Below are positions 6,172 to 15,257 of a stretch of 15,257 bases of DNA, one piece after another (position 1 is the first letter of the stretch; each line of letters begins with the position of its first letter). A program made the position numbers and the translations under genes. This DNA is from Nitrospira sp. GTDB lineage: Bacteria; Nitrospirota; Nitrospiria; Nitrospirales; Nitrospiraceae. Location: assembly GCA_025360665.1 (NCBI GenBank), contig JANYBU010000287.1, positions 1 through 15,257 on the forward strand. The letters are read 5' to 3'. Below the pieces are notes generated by a model that made no database searches, had not been told where the DNA came from, and saw nothing but the letters and a program-made list of their open reading frames with translations.

Positions 6172-6705
6172 ATGGACTACGATCAGGAACAGCTTCAAGA
6201 ATCATCGTCGCAAGGTATGTGTGCAGCCTTTCTGGCCGATACGCCCTGGAATGCAAAATCCGTCATCGCCGCTGGAGTGGCGACTGTCGGAGGCCTCGCA
6301 TCATGGATGGCTGATCTCTCATCGCCTGCGGTGATAGGCATCGGTGCCAGCTATCTGGGGGGATTCTTCTTTGGCTGGGCGTTCAGACGATTTCTGAAAA
6401 TGGCCGCGCTGATCACCGGCGGGGTGCTGACCTGCATCGACGTATTGGAAGATACAGGCTGGATCGATCTCGACTGGACGGCAGTGGAAACGCAAATCAG
6501 CCACGCCATCGCGGCGGCACATCAGGGGGCTGAAGGACTCAAACACATCCTCTCTGGGTATCTCCCGTCAACGGGAGCAGGGGCGGTCGGAATGTTCTTC
6601 GGATTTCGGAAAAAATGCGAGGCGAGGCGAGGTCAGACTCAGGAACGGCTGACTGGAGTTCTAACCCCCCAGTCTCAATCTCACCCTACCATCTTCCGTC
6701 AGTGA
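6172..6705 (+). CDS. FUN14-family small membrane protein, 177 aa
   Basis: The gene begins 7 bp after the metallopeptidase stop, which implies a shared transcript. A clear Shine-Dalgarno site is missing at ATG 6172; ATG 6217 (residue 16) has AAGG and is an alternative start. About four hydrophobic segments are visible (near 30-45, 53-70, 77-95 and 127-146). The centre, YLGGFFFGWAFRRFLKMAAL then GGVLTCIDVLEDTGWIDLDW (61-102), follows the FUN14 pattern: a glycine-rich helix, a basic turn, a second helix, and G-[YW]-I-x-[VL]-[ND]-W. The family is best known from eukaryotic mitophagy receptor FUNDC1; bacterial members have no established role. The C-terminus after about 147 is polar and may be poorly conserved. 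The family call rests on memory of the motif, not on a search. Confidence 0.7.
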   Translation: MDYDQEQLQESSSQGMCAAFLADTPWNAKSVIAAGVATVGGLASWMADLSSPAVIGIGASYLGGFFFGWAFRRFLKMAALITGGVLTCIDVLEDTGWIDLDWTAVETQISHAIAAAHQGAEGLKHILSGYLPSTGAGAVGMFFGFRKKCEARRGQTQERLTGVLTPQSQSHPTIFRQ

Positions 6706-6737
6706 CCCTTACCCTTTCGGAAACAACTCCATCTGAT

Positions 6738-6743
6738 TATACT
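6738..6743 (+). promoter_or_regulatory. Possible -10 element of the serine protease gene
   Basis: TATACT, within TGATTATACT, lies 36 bases before the protease start in the 74-bp gap after the FUN14-like gene. The best-placed -35 (TTTCGG, 6715-6720, 17-bp spacing) is poor. If real, the protease can be transcribed apart from the two upstream genes. Confidence 0.3.
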
Positions 6744-6779
6744 GTGCGGATACGTGGGCCTCTCTCGAAAGGATCATCC

Positions 6780-7814
6780 ATGCGTATTCGTCGTCTATTC
6801 TCTTCGCATTTCTCGCGACTATTCATATTCACGGCGTGGGCCGGCATGACGATGCTCGCTGCTCCACTCAACGCAGAACCTACCCCACTCAGCCAAGAAA
6901 CATTTCTGCGTGCGAAACAAGCCACTGTCGGCATCCTGGAGGACACCCAAGATCAGCGCACGCCGGAGAAACCCGGGAAGATCGTCATCCGAGGAACCGG
7001 GTTTCACCTGCGAGATGGTTATGTGATTACCGCCAGACATGCCGCAGAGAAACACGACCCCTCGACGGGCACCATCATCCAGAAGCACGTTCGCATTCTC
7101 ACCGATGATCTCAACGAACTCCCTGCCGACCTCGTCGGTGACAGTGCGTTCATGGATGTCGTGATCTACCGTGTCGCCGAACAACATCGATCCAAGCTGC
7201 AGGCAGGGACAGCGTTCGCCGCCGGAGATGCCGCCCCTGGGATGGAGGTCTTCACCGTTGGCTATCCGCTCGGCTGGGGCCCCACCATGGCCTTCGGTCG
7301 GCTCGGAAATACGAACACCTTCCTCCAAACCGTCGAGACGCGCCTCATCCAAGCCGATCTTTCCGCCTGCAGCGGCAATTCAGGAGGCGGCTTGTTCAAT
7401 GCCCAAGGCGAAATCGTCGGAGTCATGCACGCCATTATCCAAACAGAAAAAGACGAGACGCAGGCCCATTGCAGCCGCATGACCTTCGCCATTCCTGGAA
7501 TTCTCGCCGAGCGAATTGTGAACGCGGCCCTCACAGGCAAGCCGCTCACATTCTCCAAAATGGGGATTCACATGACCTCGCTGAAGGACGGGACCAAGTG
7601 GCGCATGGCCGTGAAGGATGTGGCCGGCCCGGCGAAAGAAGCCGGCATTCAGAAGCACGACATCTTACTGGCGATCGAGGACACAGAGATTCTCGATGCA
7701 GCCCAGCTGAAGAACTATTTAATTGAGCGAACTACACCGGGGCAGAAAGTCGCCATTAAAGTGCGGCGGATCGATGCCGACCTGACATTTCATGTTGTTT
7801 TGAGCGGAGGATGA
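6780..7814 (+). CDS. Exported trypsin-fold serine protease with PDZ domain
   Basis: The start is ATG 6780 with AAAGGA before it, giving 344 aa; a longer frame from 6615 overlaps the FUN14-like gene and lacks export logic. Residues 1-32 are a Sec signal peptide (cleavage near LNA|EP). Residues about 45-250 are a chymotrypsin-fold domain with a complete triad: H87 (VITARHAAE), D126 (AFMDVVIY) and S201 in CSGNSGGGLF. Residues about 258-344 form a PDZ domain (AGPAKEAGIQKHDILLAIED, then a KVRRIDADLTFHVVL end). The layout is DegP/DegS-like but with one PDZ and a shorter linker. C197 and C231 could form a disulfide. It should act in the periplasm on misfolded or regulatory substrates. Together with the upstream zinc peptidase it suggests an envelope proteolysis locus. 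The gene ends 6 bp from the opposing ABC gene. Confidence 0.92.
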   Translation: MRIRRLFSSHFSRLFIFTAWAGMTMLAAPLNAEPTPLSQETFLRAKQATVGILEDTQDQRTPEKPGKIVIRGTGFHLRDGYVITARHAAEKHDPSTGTIIQKHVRILTDDLNELPADLVGDSAFMDVVIYRVAEQHRSKLQAGTAFAAGDAAPGMEVFTVGYPLGWGPTMAFGRLGNTNTFLQTVETRLIQADLSACSGNSGGGLFNAQGEIVGVMHAIIQTEKDETQAHCSRMTFAIPGILAERIVNAALTGKPLTFSKMGIHMTSLKDGTKWRMAVKDVAGPAKEAGIQKHDILLAIEDTEILDAAQLKNYLIERTTPGQKVAIKVRRIDADLTFHVVLSGG

Positions 7815-7820
7815 GAGGAG

Positions 7821-8624
7821 TCAATGCGGCGTGCTGTGCCCTGGGAGCGCTTGGTACCACCCGTTGGCTTGAGCCAATGATACCGGGCAGTCGAACAATG
7901 CACTGAGGTTGGCTTCTGTGAGGACAGCACGTTTTCCCCCATCCTGAATGATTTTTCCTTGCTTCAAGAAAATCACACGTTCAACTTCCGGCGGAATCTC
8001 GTGAATGTGGTGCGTCACCAGCAAAAGCGTTTTCCCTTTCCGTATATGGGCGCGGACGAGATCCAGATAGTGAAACGTGGCCGTCAAGTCGAGTCCGCTC
8101 GTCGGTTCGTCGAGCACGAGCGCCGTCGGGTCATGCACCAACGCGCGGCCCAGTAGGCAGCGCCGCTGTTCGCCTGTCGACATCTCGGCGAACCTCCTGT
8201 CGGTCAAGAAACCGATACCGAGTTCCTCCATCACAGTATGGGCGCGAGCAATCTTGGCATAGGTAAAGTCTTGGTGACCATAGGTCCCAATACTCGCAAA
8301 GTAGCCTGACAGCAAGACTTTCAACCCGATCACCTGTTCCAGGTAATGATGTTGAAGATCGTGCGACACCATACCTAATCGCTTCCGTACATCCCACACA
8401 TTCCACTGCTCTTCGCCGAAGAGCCGGATATGCGTCTCATCATGCGGGAATGGGTGGACCTCGCCGGCCAGCAATTTCAGGAAAGTAGATTTCCCTGCGC
8501 CATTGGGACCGAGGATGGCGACGTGCTCACCCTCTTGGAGGGACACCGAGAAGTCGTTGAAGACACAGGTATCCCCCCGATAGACCGTCGCTCGTTCGAT
8601 CTCGATAAATGGGCTAGGCTTCAT
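7821..8624 (-). CDS. ABC-type ATPase without a membrane partner nearby
   Basis: The 267-aa product is a single nucleotide-binding domain: Walker A GPNGAGKST (39-47), a Q-loop-region change (VSHDLQHH, 86-93, with histidine/aspartate around the usual Q), signature MSTGEQRR (148-155) in place of LSGGQ, Walker B ALVLDEP (168-174), D-loop SGLD and H-switch VTHH (203-206). The STGE signature resembles ModF/YlmA-like ATPases. No permease or binding protein is encoded within the window, so its partner is unknown; it could serve an uptake system elsewhere. Its ATG lies inside the end of aroC, with an 11-bp overlap and no strong Shine-Dalgarno sequence, so translation is probably coupled to aroC. It is the last gene of the gua-rlu-asp-aro array and converges on the protease gene with a 6-bp gap. 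Confidence 0.9.
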   Translation of the reverse strand: MKPSPFIEIERATVYRGDTCVFNDFSVSLQEGEHVAILGPNGAGKSTFLKLLAGEVHPFPHDETHIRLFGEEQWNVWDVRKRLGMVSHDLQHHYLEQVIGLKVLLSGYFASIGTYGHQDFTYAKIARAHTVMEELGIGFLTDRRFAEMSTGEQRRCLLGRALVHDPTALVLDEPTSGLDLTATFHYLDLVRAHIRKGKTLLLVTHHIHEIPPEVERVIFLKQGKIIQDGGKRAVLTEANLSALFDCPVSLAQANGWYQALPGHSTPH

Positions 8625-9777
8625 CCGGATTTGGATTGATCTTGGCAGGACCGGAAGACTTGGAAGAACGAGAGGTCTTCTTGACTGAGGCAGGAATATT
8701 CGGCGTGGACGTTTTCACATCGGCGTTCTGTGCACGGTGGAGCAAAGCATGATCCATGAGCACCAGCGCCATCATGGCTTCAGCAATCGGCGTCGCTCTG
8801 ATGCCGACGCAGGGATCGTGACGTCCGTTCGTTTCGACGGTAACCGGCTTCCCCTGCTTGTCGATGGACCGGCGGGCCACACGGATACTCGAGGTCGGCT
8901 TAATCCCGATCGTGACGACGATATCCTGGCCAGTTGAAATACCGCCAAGAATTCCACCGGCATGATTGGTCACAAACCCATCAGGGGTCAGTTCGTCGCC
9001 ATGCTCCGACCCGCGCTGCGTGACTGAGCCAAATCCTGCGCCGACCTCCACAGCCTTCACGGCATTGATACTCATCATAGCCGCGGCCAAATCGGAATCC
9101 AGCTTGGCATAGACCGGTGCGCCCCAGCCGACCGGCACAGACTCGGCAACCGTGGTGATCTTGGCCCCCACTGAGTCGCCTGCTTTCCGCAGCTCATTCA
9201 TGAACGATTCAAGTTTCGCCACGGCGGCAGGATCAGCCACGAAAAACGGATTGGCACCCACGCCGTCCCAACTCTTGAACGACACTTCATGCGGTCCGAG
9301 TTGACTGAGGTAGCCTCGGATTACGACGCCGTATTTTTCGTTGAGCCATTTCTTCGCAATCGCCGCTGCCGCCACTCGGACAGCTGTTTCTCGCGCAGAC
9401 GAGCGCCCGCCACCGCGATGGTCACGAATCCCATATTTCTGCCAGTAGGTGTAGTCCGCATGGCCGGGGCGAAAGGTATCGATCAGATTTCCGTAATCCT
9501 TGCTGCGGGCATCTTCGTTTCGAATGAGCAGCGCAATCGAGGTGCCGGTGGTCTTGCCTTCAAACACACCGGAGAGGATTTCGACGGTGTCGGATTCTTG
9601 CCGTTGCGTGACGTGGCGAGAGGTACCGGGCTTGCGCCGATCGAGATCGTACTGGATGTCATCGACCGAGAGGATCAGACCGGGCGGACAGCCATCCACA
9701 ACACAGCCGATGGCAGGTCCGTGGCTCTCGCCGAATGATGTGACGGTGAAGATTCGACCTATCGTATTGCCGGCCAT
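8614..9777 (-). CDS. aroC: Chorismate synthase
   Basis: AroC converts 5-enolpyruvylshikimate-3-phosphate to chorismate, the last common step to aromatic amino acids, folates and quinones, using reduced FMN. All family motifs are present: TSFGESHG (13-20), RRKPGTSRH (47-55), RPGHADYTYWQKYG (103-116), GGGRSSARETA (122-132), NHAGGILGGIS and HRAQNADVKT near the end. The start at 9777 follows GGAGGAG (9789-9795 on the minus strand), 18 bp after the aspS stop. Length is 387 aa; the enzyme usually ends soon after RAQNADV, but here about 30 extra residues rich in Lys, Ser and Pro follow (from about 357). This tail overlaps the start of the ABC gene by 11 bp. Confidence 0.98.
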   Translation of the reverse strand: MAGNTIGRIFTVTSFGESHGPAIGCVVDGCPPGLILSVDDIQYDLDRRKPGTSRHVTQRQESDTVEILSGVFEGKTTGTSIALLIRNEDARSKDYGNLIDTFRPGHADYTYWQKYGIRDHRGGGRSSARETAVRVAAAAIAKKWLNEKYGVVIRGYLSQLGPHEVSFKSWDGVGANPFFVADPAAVAKLESFMNELRKAGDSVGAKITTVAESVPVGWGAPVYAKLDSDLAAAMMSINAVKAVEVGAGFGSVTQRGSEHGDELTPDGFVTNHAGGILGGISTGQDIVVTIGIKPTSSIRVARRSIDKQGKPVTVETNGRHDPCVGIRATPIAEAMMALVLMDHALLHRAQNADVKTSTPNIPASVKKTSRSSKSSGPAKINPNPDEA

Positions 9778-9795
9778 GGGACGGATGACTCCTCC

Positions 9796-11555
<1,760 letters not shown>

Positions 11556-11559
<4 letters not shown>

Positions 11560-12377
11560 ACCACCTTCGCTTTCTTGGAACGGGCCCATCCAACCCGACT
11601 GATCCGCTTCTTCGGCCGTGGAGCCTGCTTCTCTGTCTCCTCTGCTGAGGCCAGCTTCTGCTCCGCAAGCTCGCGCAAGGCGTTCGCTTCACGGTCGGTC
11701 AGGTACCTGAACTCGCCGGACCCCAGATCTCCCAACGACAGCGGACCCATCTTGATTCGCGTCAGCTTCAAGACCGGGTGACCGACGGCCTCCAACATAC
11801 GCTTTACTTGGTGTTGACGCCCTTCGCGGATCGTAATCTCCAGCCAGGAGTTTTGCTTGGCCTTTTTAACCTTCTTGACGACAGCCGGACTGGTCATACC
11901 GTCTTCGAGCTGCACGCCCTGTTCTAACTGCCGGATATGTTCATCCGTCACCACCTGCTTGATTTTGATGAGGTAGGTCTTCGGCACATGGTAGCGGGGA
12001 TGTAGCAACGTCTGGGCCAAGTCGCCGTGATTGGTCAGGAGCATCAACCCTTCACTGTCAAAGTCTAATCGACCGACGGGAAACACCCGCACCGATATCC
12101 CACGGAGATAGTCTTTCACCGTCGGCCTGCCTCCCGGATCATTCAACGTCGACATCACATTCTTCGGCTTATTCAGCAGCAGATAGACGTACGGCTGGGT
12201 GGAACTCAGGTGCTTGCCATCCACCTTGATGTGGGCGCGGTCCGGATCGACCTTGGTGCCGAGTTCCGTCACGACTTTACCGTTGACGGTCACGCGCCCG
12301 GCAGCAATCCACTCCTCGGCTTTTCGCCGCGAAGCCAATCCCGTTCCGGCAATGACTTTTTGTAGTCTAATTTCCAT
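11556..12377 (-). CDS. rluB: 23S rRNA pseudouridine synthase, RluB type
   Basis: The 273-aa product has an N-terminal S4 RNA-binding domain (about 1-60: RLQKVIAGTGLASRRKAEEW) and the RsuA-family catalytic domain with LLNKPKNVMSTLNDPGGRPT (67-86), GRLDFDSEG (102-110, catalytic D105) and EGRQHQVKRMLEAVGHPV. This is the RluB pattern (U2605 of 23S rRNA in E. coli); RluF or RsuA is less likely. The tail from about 242 is Lys/Arg-rich. The ATG at 12377 gives a start matching the family; a longer frame to 12434 would run through the heptad repeats. No Shine-Dalgarno sequence is visible. The stop overlaps the aspS start by 4 bp. Confidence 0.93.
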
Positions 12378-12392
12378 ATTGTTTGAACCATA

Positions 12393-12467
12393 AAACATGA
12401 AACGCAAAAAGTGAAACGATCGTCTACGTCTCACCTTTTACGTTTCACGTCTCACGTCTTACTCCCA
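12393..12467. repeat. Facing heptad-repeat arrays between guaA and rluB
   Basis: The guaA-rluB gap is made of 7-nt near-repeats. Four units at 12393-12420 include AAACATG, AAACGCA and AAACGAT; about six at 12426-12467 include ACGTCTC (twice), ACGTTTC and ACGTCTT. The two sets are inverted: 12395-12418 pairs with 12427-12450 at 20 of 24 positions around an 8-base loop. The right array covers the guaA stop codon (12459-12461). In a transcript this would form a long imperfect hairpin between the two genes, which could attenuate or protect the mRNA. Confidence 0.7.
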
Positions 12468-14018
12468 TTCTATAGTAGCCGGCGGCTTGGAGCTGATGTC
12501 GTACACCACTCGGTTCACGCCCTTTACTTCATTGATAATCCGGTTCGAGATCTTGCCCAGCACGTCATTCGGAATCTTGGCCCAATCGGCCGTCATGCCA
12601 TCCAAGCTCGTCACGGCACGAAGCGCAATGACATGTTCGTAGGTCCGTTGATCACCCATGACGCCAACGGTCCTAATCGGCAACAGCACGGCAAGCGATT
12701 GCCAAATCTCTCGATACAAACCGGCGGTGCGAATCTCCTCATCGAGAATGGACTCAGCCGCTCGCAGGATTGCCAGTCGCTCCTTGGTGATCGCTCCCAG
12801 CACCCGGATGGCCAGGCCAGGCCCTGGAAATGGCTGTCGCCACACAATCTCCTCCGGCAAACCAAGTTCCTGACCGAGCACCCGGACCTCATCCTTGAAT
12901 AGCTCGCGCAACGGCTCGATCAATTTCAGCTTCATCCGCGCCGGCAACCCGCCCACATTGTGATGGGTCTTGATCGTGGCCGACGGCCCCTTGAAACTCA
13001 CGCTTTCGATCACATCGGGATAGAGCGTGCCTTGGACTAGAAATTTTGCGCCGCCCGATTTCTTCTTGGCTTCACCCTCGAATTGCTCGATGAACAGTTT
13101 CCCGATAATTTTCCGTTTACGCTCCGGATCGATCACCCCTTTGAGCTTGGCAAGAAACGAATCGGATGCATCAAGGATGCGCAAGTTCAGATGGAGCTGT
13201 TGGGCGAATGTCTGTTTGACCTGTTCTTGCTCTCCCTTGCGAAGCAGCCCGTTGTCGACGAAGATACAGGTCAGCTGGTCGCCGATGGCCCGGTGGGTGA
13301 GGGCCGCCGCCACCGACGAGTCCACTCCGCCACTCAAGGCACAGATCACTCGCTCCTTGCCGACTTGCTCGCGAATCTGCTGCACCGTCGTATCCACATA
13401 GGACTGCATCGTCCAGGTCGGCTTGCATCCACAGATGTCGTAGACGAAATTCCGAATGATCTGGGTTCCTTCCACCGTATGGGCCACTTCGGGATGAAAC
13501 TGGAGGCAATAGATCCGGCGCTTGTGATCGTCGCGCTTCATGGCAGCGATCGGCGAATTGGCCGTATGCGCGATCGACCGGAAGCCCGGCGGCATCCGTT
13601 CGATACGGTCTCCATGCGACATCCAGACGACCGTCGATCCACCTTCGCCGATACCCTTGAAGAGGGTGCTGCGGTCGTCGATGGTCAGGTCGGCCCGGCC
13701 ATACTCCCGGTGCTTGGATTTGGCCACCTCCCCGCCCGATAGATGTGTCACCAGCTGCATGCCGTAGCAAATACCCAGAATGGGAATGCCTAGATCGAAG
13801 AGTTCCGTGGAGACGCTCGGCGCCTTCTTCTCATACACACTGGAAGGGCCACCAGAGAGCACGATGCCTTGCGGGCGATAGGCGAGAATGGTCGCCAAGG
13901 GAACGGTGCAGGGCAGAATCTGCGAGTAGACTTGGGCTTCGCGAATGCGGCGTGCAATCAGTTGTGTGTATTGCGACCCGAAGTCGAGGACCAGGATTCT
14001 ATTGTGCCAGAGTTCCAT
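12459..14018 (-). CDS. guaA: GMP synthase, glutamine-hydrolysing
   Basis: GuaA converts XMP to GMP with ATP and glutamine. The 519-aa product has an N-terminal class I glutamine amidotransferase domain with nucleophile C84 (GICYGMQ) and H175/E177 (FHPEV); an ATP pyrophosphatase domain with the P-loop SGGVDSS (229-235); and a C-terminal dimerisation domain ending VVYDISSKPPATIEWE, the usual end of the family. The start at 14018 gives the standard N-terminus before ILVLDFGSQYTQL. No Shine-Dalgarno sequence lies upstream; the bases there belong to the heptad array. It follows guaB, its pathway partner, after 107 bp. Confidence 0.98.
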   Translation of the reverse strand: MELWHNRILVLDFGSQYTQLIARRIREAQVYSQILPCTVPLATILAYRPQGIVLSGGPSSVYEKKAPSVSTELFDLGIPILGICYGMQLVTHLSGGEVAKSKHREYGRADLTIDDRSTLFKGIGEGGSTVVWMSHGDRIERMPPGFRSIAHTANSPIAAMKRDDHKRRIYCLQFHPEVAHTVEGTQIIRNFVYDICGCKPTWTMQSYVDTTVQQIREQVGKERVICALSGGVDSSVAAALTHRAIGDQLTCIFVDNGLLRKGEQEQVKQTFAQQLHLNLRILDASDSFLAKLKGVIDPERKRKIIGKLFIEQFEGEAKKKSGGAKFLVQGTLYPDVIESVSFKGPSATIKTHHNVGGLPARMKLKLIEPLRELFKDEVRVLGQELGLPEEIVWRQPFPGPGLAIRVLGAITKERLAILRAAESILDEEIRTAGLYREIWQSLAVLLPIRTVGVMGDQRTYEHVIALRAVTSLDGMTADWAKIPNDVLGKISNRIINEVKGVNRVVYDISSKPPATIEWE

Positions 14019-14026
14019 CAGAATTC

Positions 14027-14127
14027 GTTAGGCGTAAGGGGTGAGGGGTAAGGAGTGTGGATCACGGATCCGATTAGATTATGTAGCTAGTCGCCTAACG
14101 TCTCACGCCTGACGCCTCACGGCACCT
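14027..14127. repeat. Facing heptad-repeat arrays between guaB and guaA
   Basis: Five units of consensus GTRAGGV run from 14027 to 14061 (for example GTTAGGC, GTAAGGG, GTGAGGG). Four or five units of the reverse complement type GCCTNAC run from 14093 to 14127 (for example GCCTAAC, GCCTGAC, GCCTCAC). GTTAGGCG (14027-14034) and CGCCTAAC (14092-14099) are a perfect 8-bp pair. The spacer holds the palindrome CGGATCCG (14065-14072). The arrays fill nearly all of the gap, from the guaB stop to 9 bases before the guaA start. Confidence 0.72.
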
Positions 14128-15257
14128 ACTCCCAATCCATCCGATAATTCGGCGCTTCCTTCGTGATCATCACATCGTGCACGTGACTTTCGCGGAGGCC
14201 TGCGACCGTCTGCCGAATAAACGTAGCCTTCTGCTGTAGGTCCGAGATCGTCTTGCATCCGCAATAGCCCATACCGGACTTCACTCCGCCGATCAATTGG
14301 TAGATAACGGCCGAGAGTTTCCCTTTATAGGGCACGCGGCCTTCGATGCCCTCCGGGACCAGCTTCTGCACCGGACGCCCGCCTTGCCCGTACCGATCTC
14401 CGCCGCCCCGTTCCATCGCGCCGATCGAGCCCATGCCGCGATACACCTTATACGTCCCAGCTTGGTACAGCTCAGTTTCCCCAGGCGATTCCTCCGTGCC
14501 TGCCAAGAGTCCGCCAAGCATCACCGAGGAGGCACCAGCGGCCAAAGCCTTCGTGATATCGCCTGAGAACTTGATCCCGCCATCTGCAATGATTGGGACC
14601 CCGCTACCCGCGAGAACTTTTGCGCAATCGGCAATCGCCGTCAACTGCGGCATCCCAGCGCCGGACACGATGCGGGTGGTGCAAATTGAACCAGGCCCGA
14701 CCCCCACCTTCACGGCATCGACACCTGCCCGGAGGAGATCCTTCGCCGCCTCGGCAGTGGCAATATTCCCGGCGATCAGTTCAAGCTCCGGATGACGCTT
14801 TTTGATCATCTTGACCGTATCCAGCACCGCTTGAGAATGCCCGTGGGCGGTATCGACCACGATCAGGTCCACCCCGGCCTTCTTGAGCCGCGCCACGCGA
14901 TCTTCCGTCTCCGGCCCCACACCGATCGCCGCACCCACGCAGAGTCGGCCATGTCCGTCTTTGCATGCGTTGGGATACATGATGCGTTTTTCGATGTCCT
15001 TGATGGTAATGAGCCCTTTAAGCTCGAAATCCTTGTTGACGACTGGAAGCTTCTCGATCCGATGCTCGTGCAACACCTCGCGAGCCTTCTCCAAGCTCGT
15101 CCCTTCGGGCGCCGTAATCAGCTTGTCTCGCTTCATGATTTGCGAGACCTTCAAATCCATCCGGGTTTCGAACCGCAGATCGCGATTCGTGATAATACCG
15201 ACTAATTTCTTGTCTTTGGTGACGGGGATCCCGGAGATCCTGAATTTCGTCATCAAC
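14126..15257 (-). CDS. guaB: IMP dehydrogenase, 5' end off window
   Basis: GuaB oxidises IMP to XMP with NAD+, the committed step to GMP. The window holds about the last 377 codons; the first roughly 100 residues lie beyond the right edge, so the frame starts inside the first CBS domain (FRISGIPVTKDKKLVGIITNRDLRF). A second CBS domain follows (DKLITAPEGTSLEKAREVLHEHRIEKLPVV), then the barrel: CVGAAIGVG, VVDTAHGHS, the catalytic loop GVGPGSICTTR (Cys at fragment residue 192), ADGGIKFSGDITKALAAGA, GMGSIGAM and flap RYGQGG. The end YRMDWE is typical. The CBS pair gives regulation by purine nucleotides in many bacteria. guaA follows downstream. Confidence 0.98.
   Translation of the reverse strand, partial: LMTKFRISGIPVTKDKKLVGIITNRDLRFETRMDLKVSQIMKRDKLITAPEGTSLEKAREVLHEHRIEKLPVVNKDFELKGLITIKDIEKRIMYPNACKDGHGRLCVGAAIGVGPETEDRVARLKKAGVDLIVVDTAHGHSQAVLDTVKMIKKRHPELELIAGNIATAEAAKDLLRAGVDAVKVGVGPGSICTTRIVSGAGMPQLTAIADCAKVLAGSGVPIIADGGIKFSGDITKALAAGASSVMLGGLLAGTEESPGETELYQAGTYKVYRGMGSIGAMERGGGDRYGQGGRPVQKLVPEGIEGRVPYKGKLSAVIYQLIGGVKSGMGYCGCKTISDLQQKATFIRQTVAGLRESHVHDVMITKEAPNYRMDWE

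Noticed and set aside
6819..7352. Minus-strand 177-codon open frame opposite the serine protease
   Set aside because: The protease frame carries signal peptide, triad and PDZ motifs; the opposite frame shows nothing.
12378..12434. Longer rluB start at 12434
   Set aside because: The added residues are translated from the heptad array and do not belong to the family; MEIRLQKVIAG at 12377 is the normal start.
12393..12467. CRISPR-like array
   Set aside because: The repeat unit is only 7 nt with no spacers and faces its reverse complement, so it does not fit CRISPR.
14027..14127. Purine riboswitch in the gua operon
   Set aside because: The gap shows only heptad repeats and no conserved purine-aptamer bases; a riboswitch would be expected before guaB, which is outside the window.

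Overview
The window reads as an ordinary chromosomal stretch of a GC-rich, diderm, free-living bacterium. The gene set and its flavour (Slp-type and OmpA-type lipoproteins, YpfJ-type metallopeptidase, short GTGAGG-like intergenic repeats) suggest Nitrospirota, probably Nitrospira. That is an inference from pattern and not a measured placement.

Layout. Positions 2-229 hold the 3' end of a membrane protein resembling a two-TM ion-channel pore whose selectivity filter is degenerate. A minus-strand group follows: an Slp-family outer-membrane lipoprotein (start 2898), an RluE-type 23S rRNA pseudouridine synthase, then an unrecognised TPR-like lipoprotein (386-1534). A divergent plus-strand block starts at 3259 with a tiny exported Lys/Asp/Glu-rich protein and its hairpin. 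Next comes a coiled-coil OmpA-domain lipoprotein (3934-4992), framed by two inverted ~150-bp copies of one terminal-inverted-repeat element. A plus-strand trio then encodes a membrane-anchored YpfJ-like zinc peptidase, a FUN14-like small membrane protein and an exported trypsin-fold/PDZ serine protease. It ends tail-to-tail, 6 bp from the opposing operon.

The right half is one minus-strand array read from right to left: guaB (5' end off the window) - guaA - rluB - aspS - aroC - ABC ATPase. It joins GMP synthesis, rRNA modification, tRNA-Asp charging and chorismate synthesis. rluB/aspS overlap by 4 bp (ATGA), aspS/aroC are 18 bp apart, and aroC/ABC overlap by 11 bp, so co-transcription with translational coupling is likely. 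The two wider gaps (guaB-guaA, guaA-rluB) are not plain spacers: each holds opposing arrays of 7-nt repeats that can fold into a hairpin, and the gene after each gap has no visible Shine-Dalgarno sequence.

The least conventional content is non-coding: (1) the inverted pair of 148/155-bp elements around the OmpA-type gene, with a degenerate mosaic relative near 1553-1712, and (2) the facing heptad arrays in the gua operon. No rRNA, tRNA, CRISPR array, phage gene or transposase was seen.
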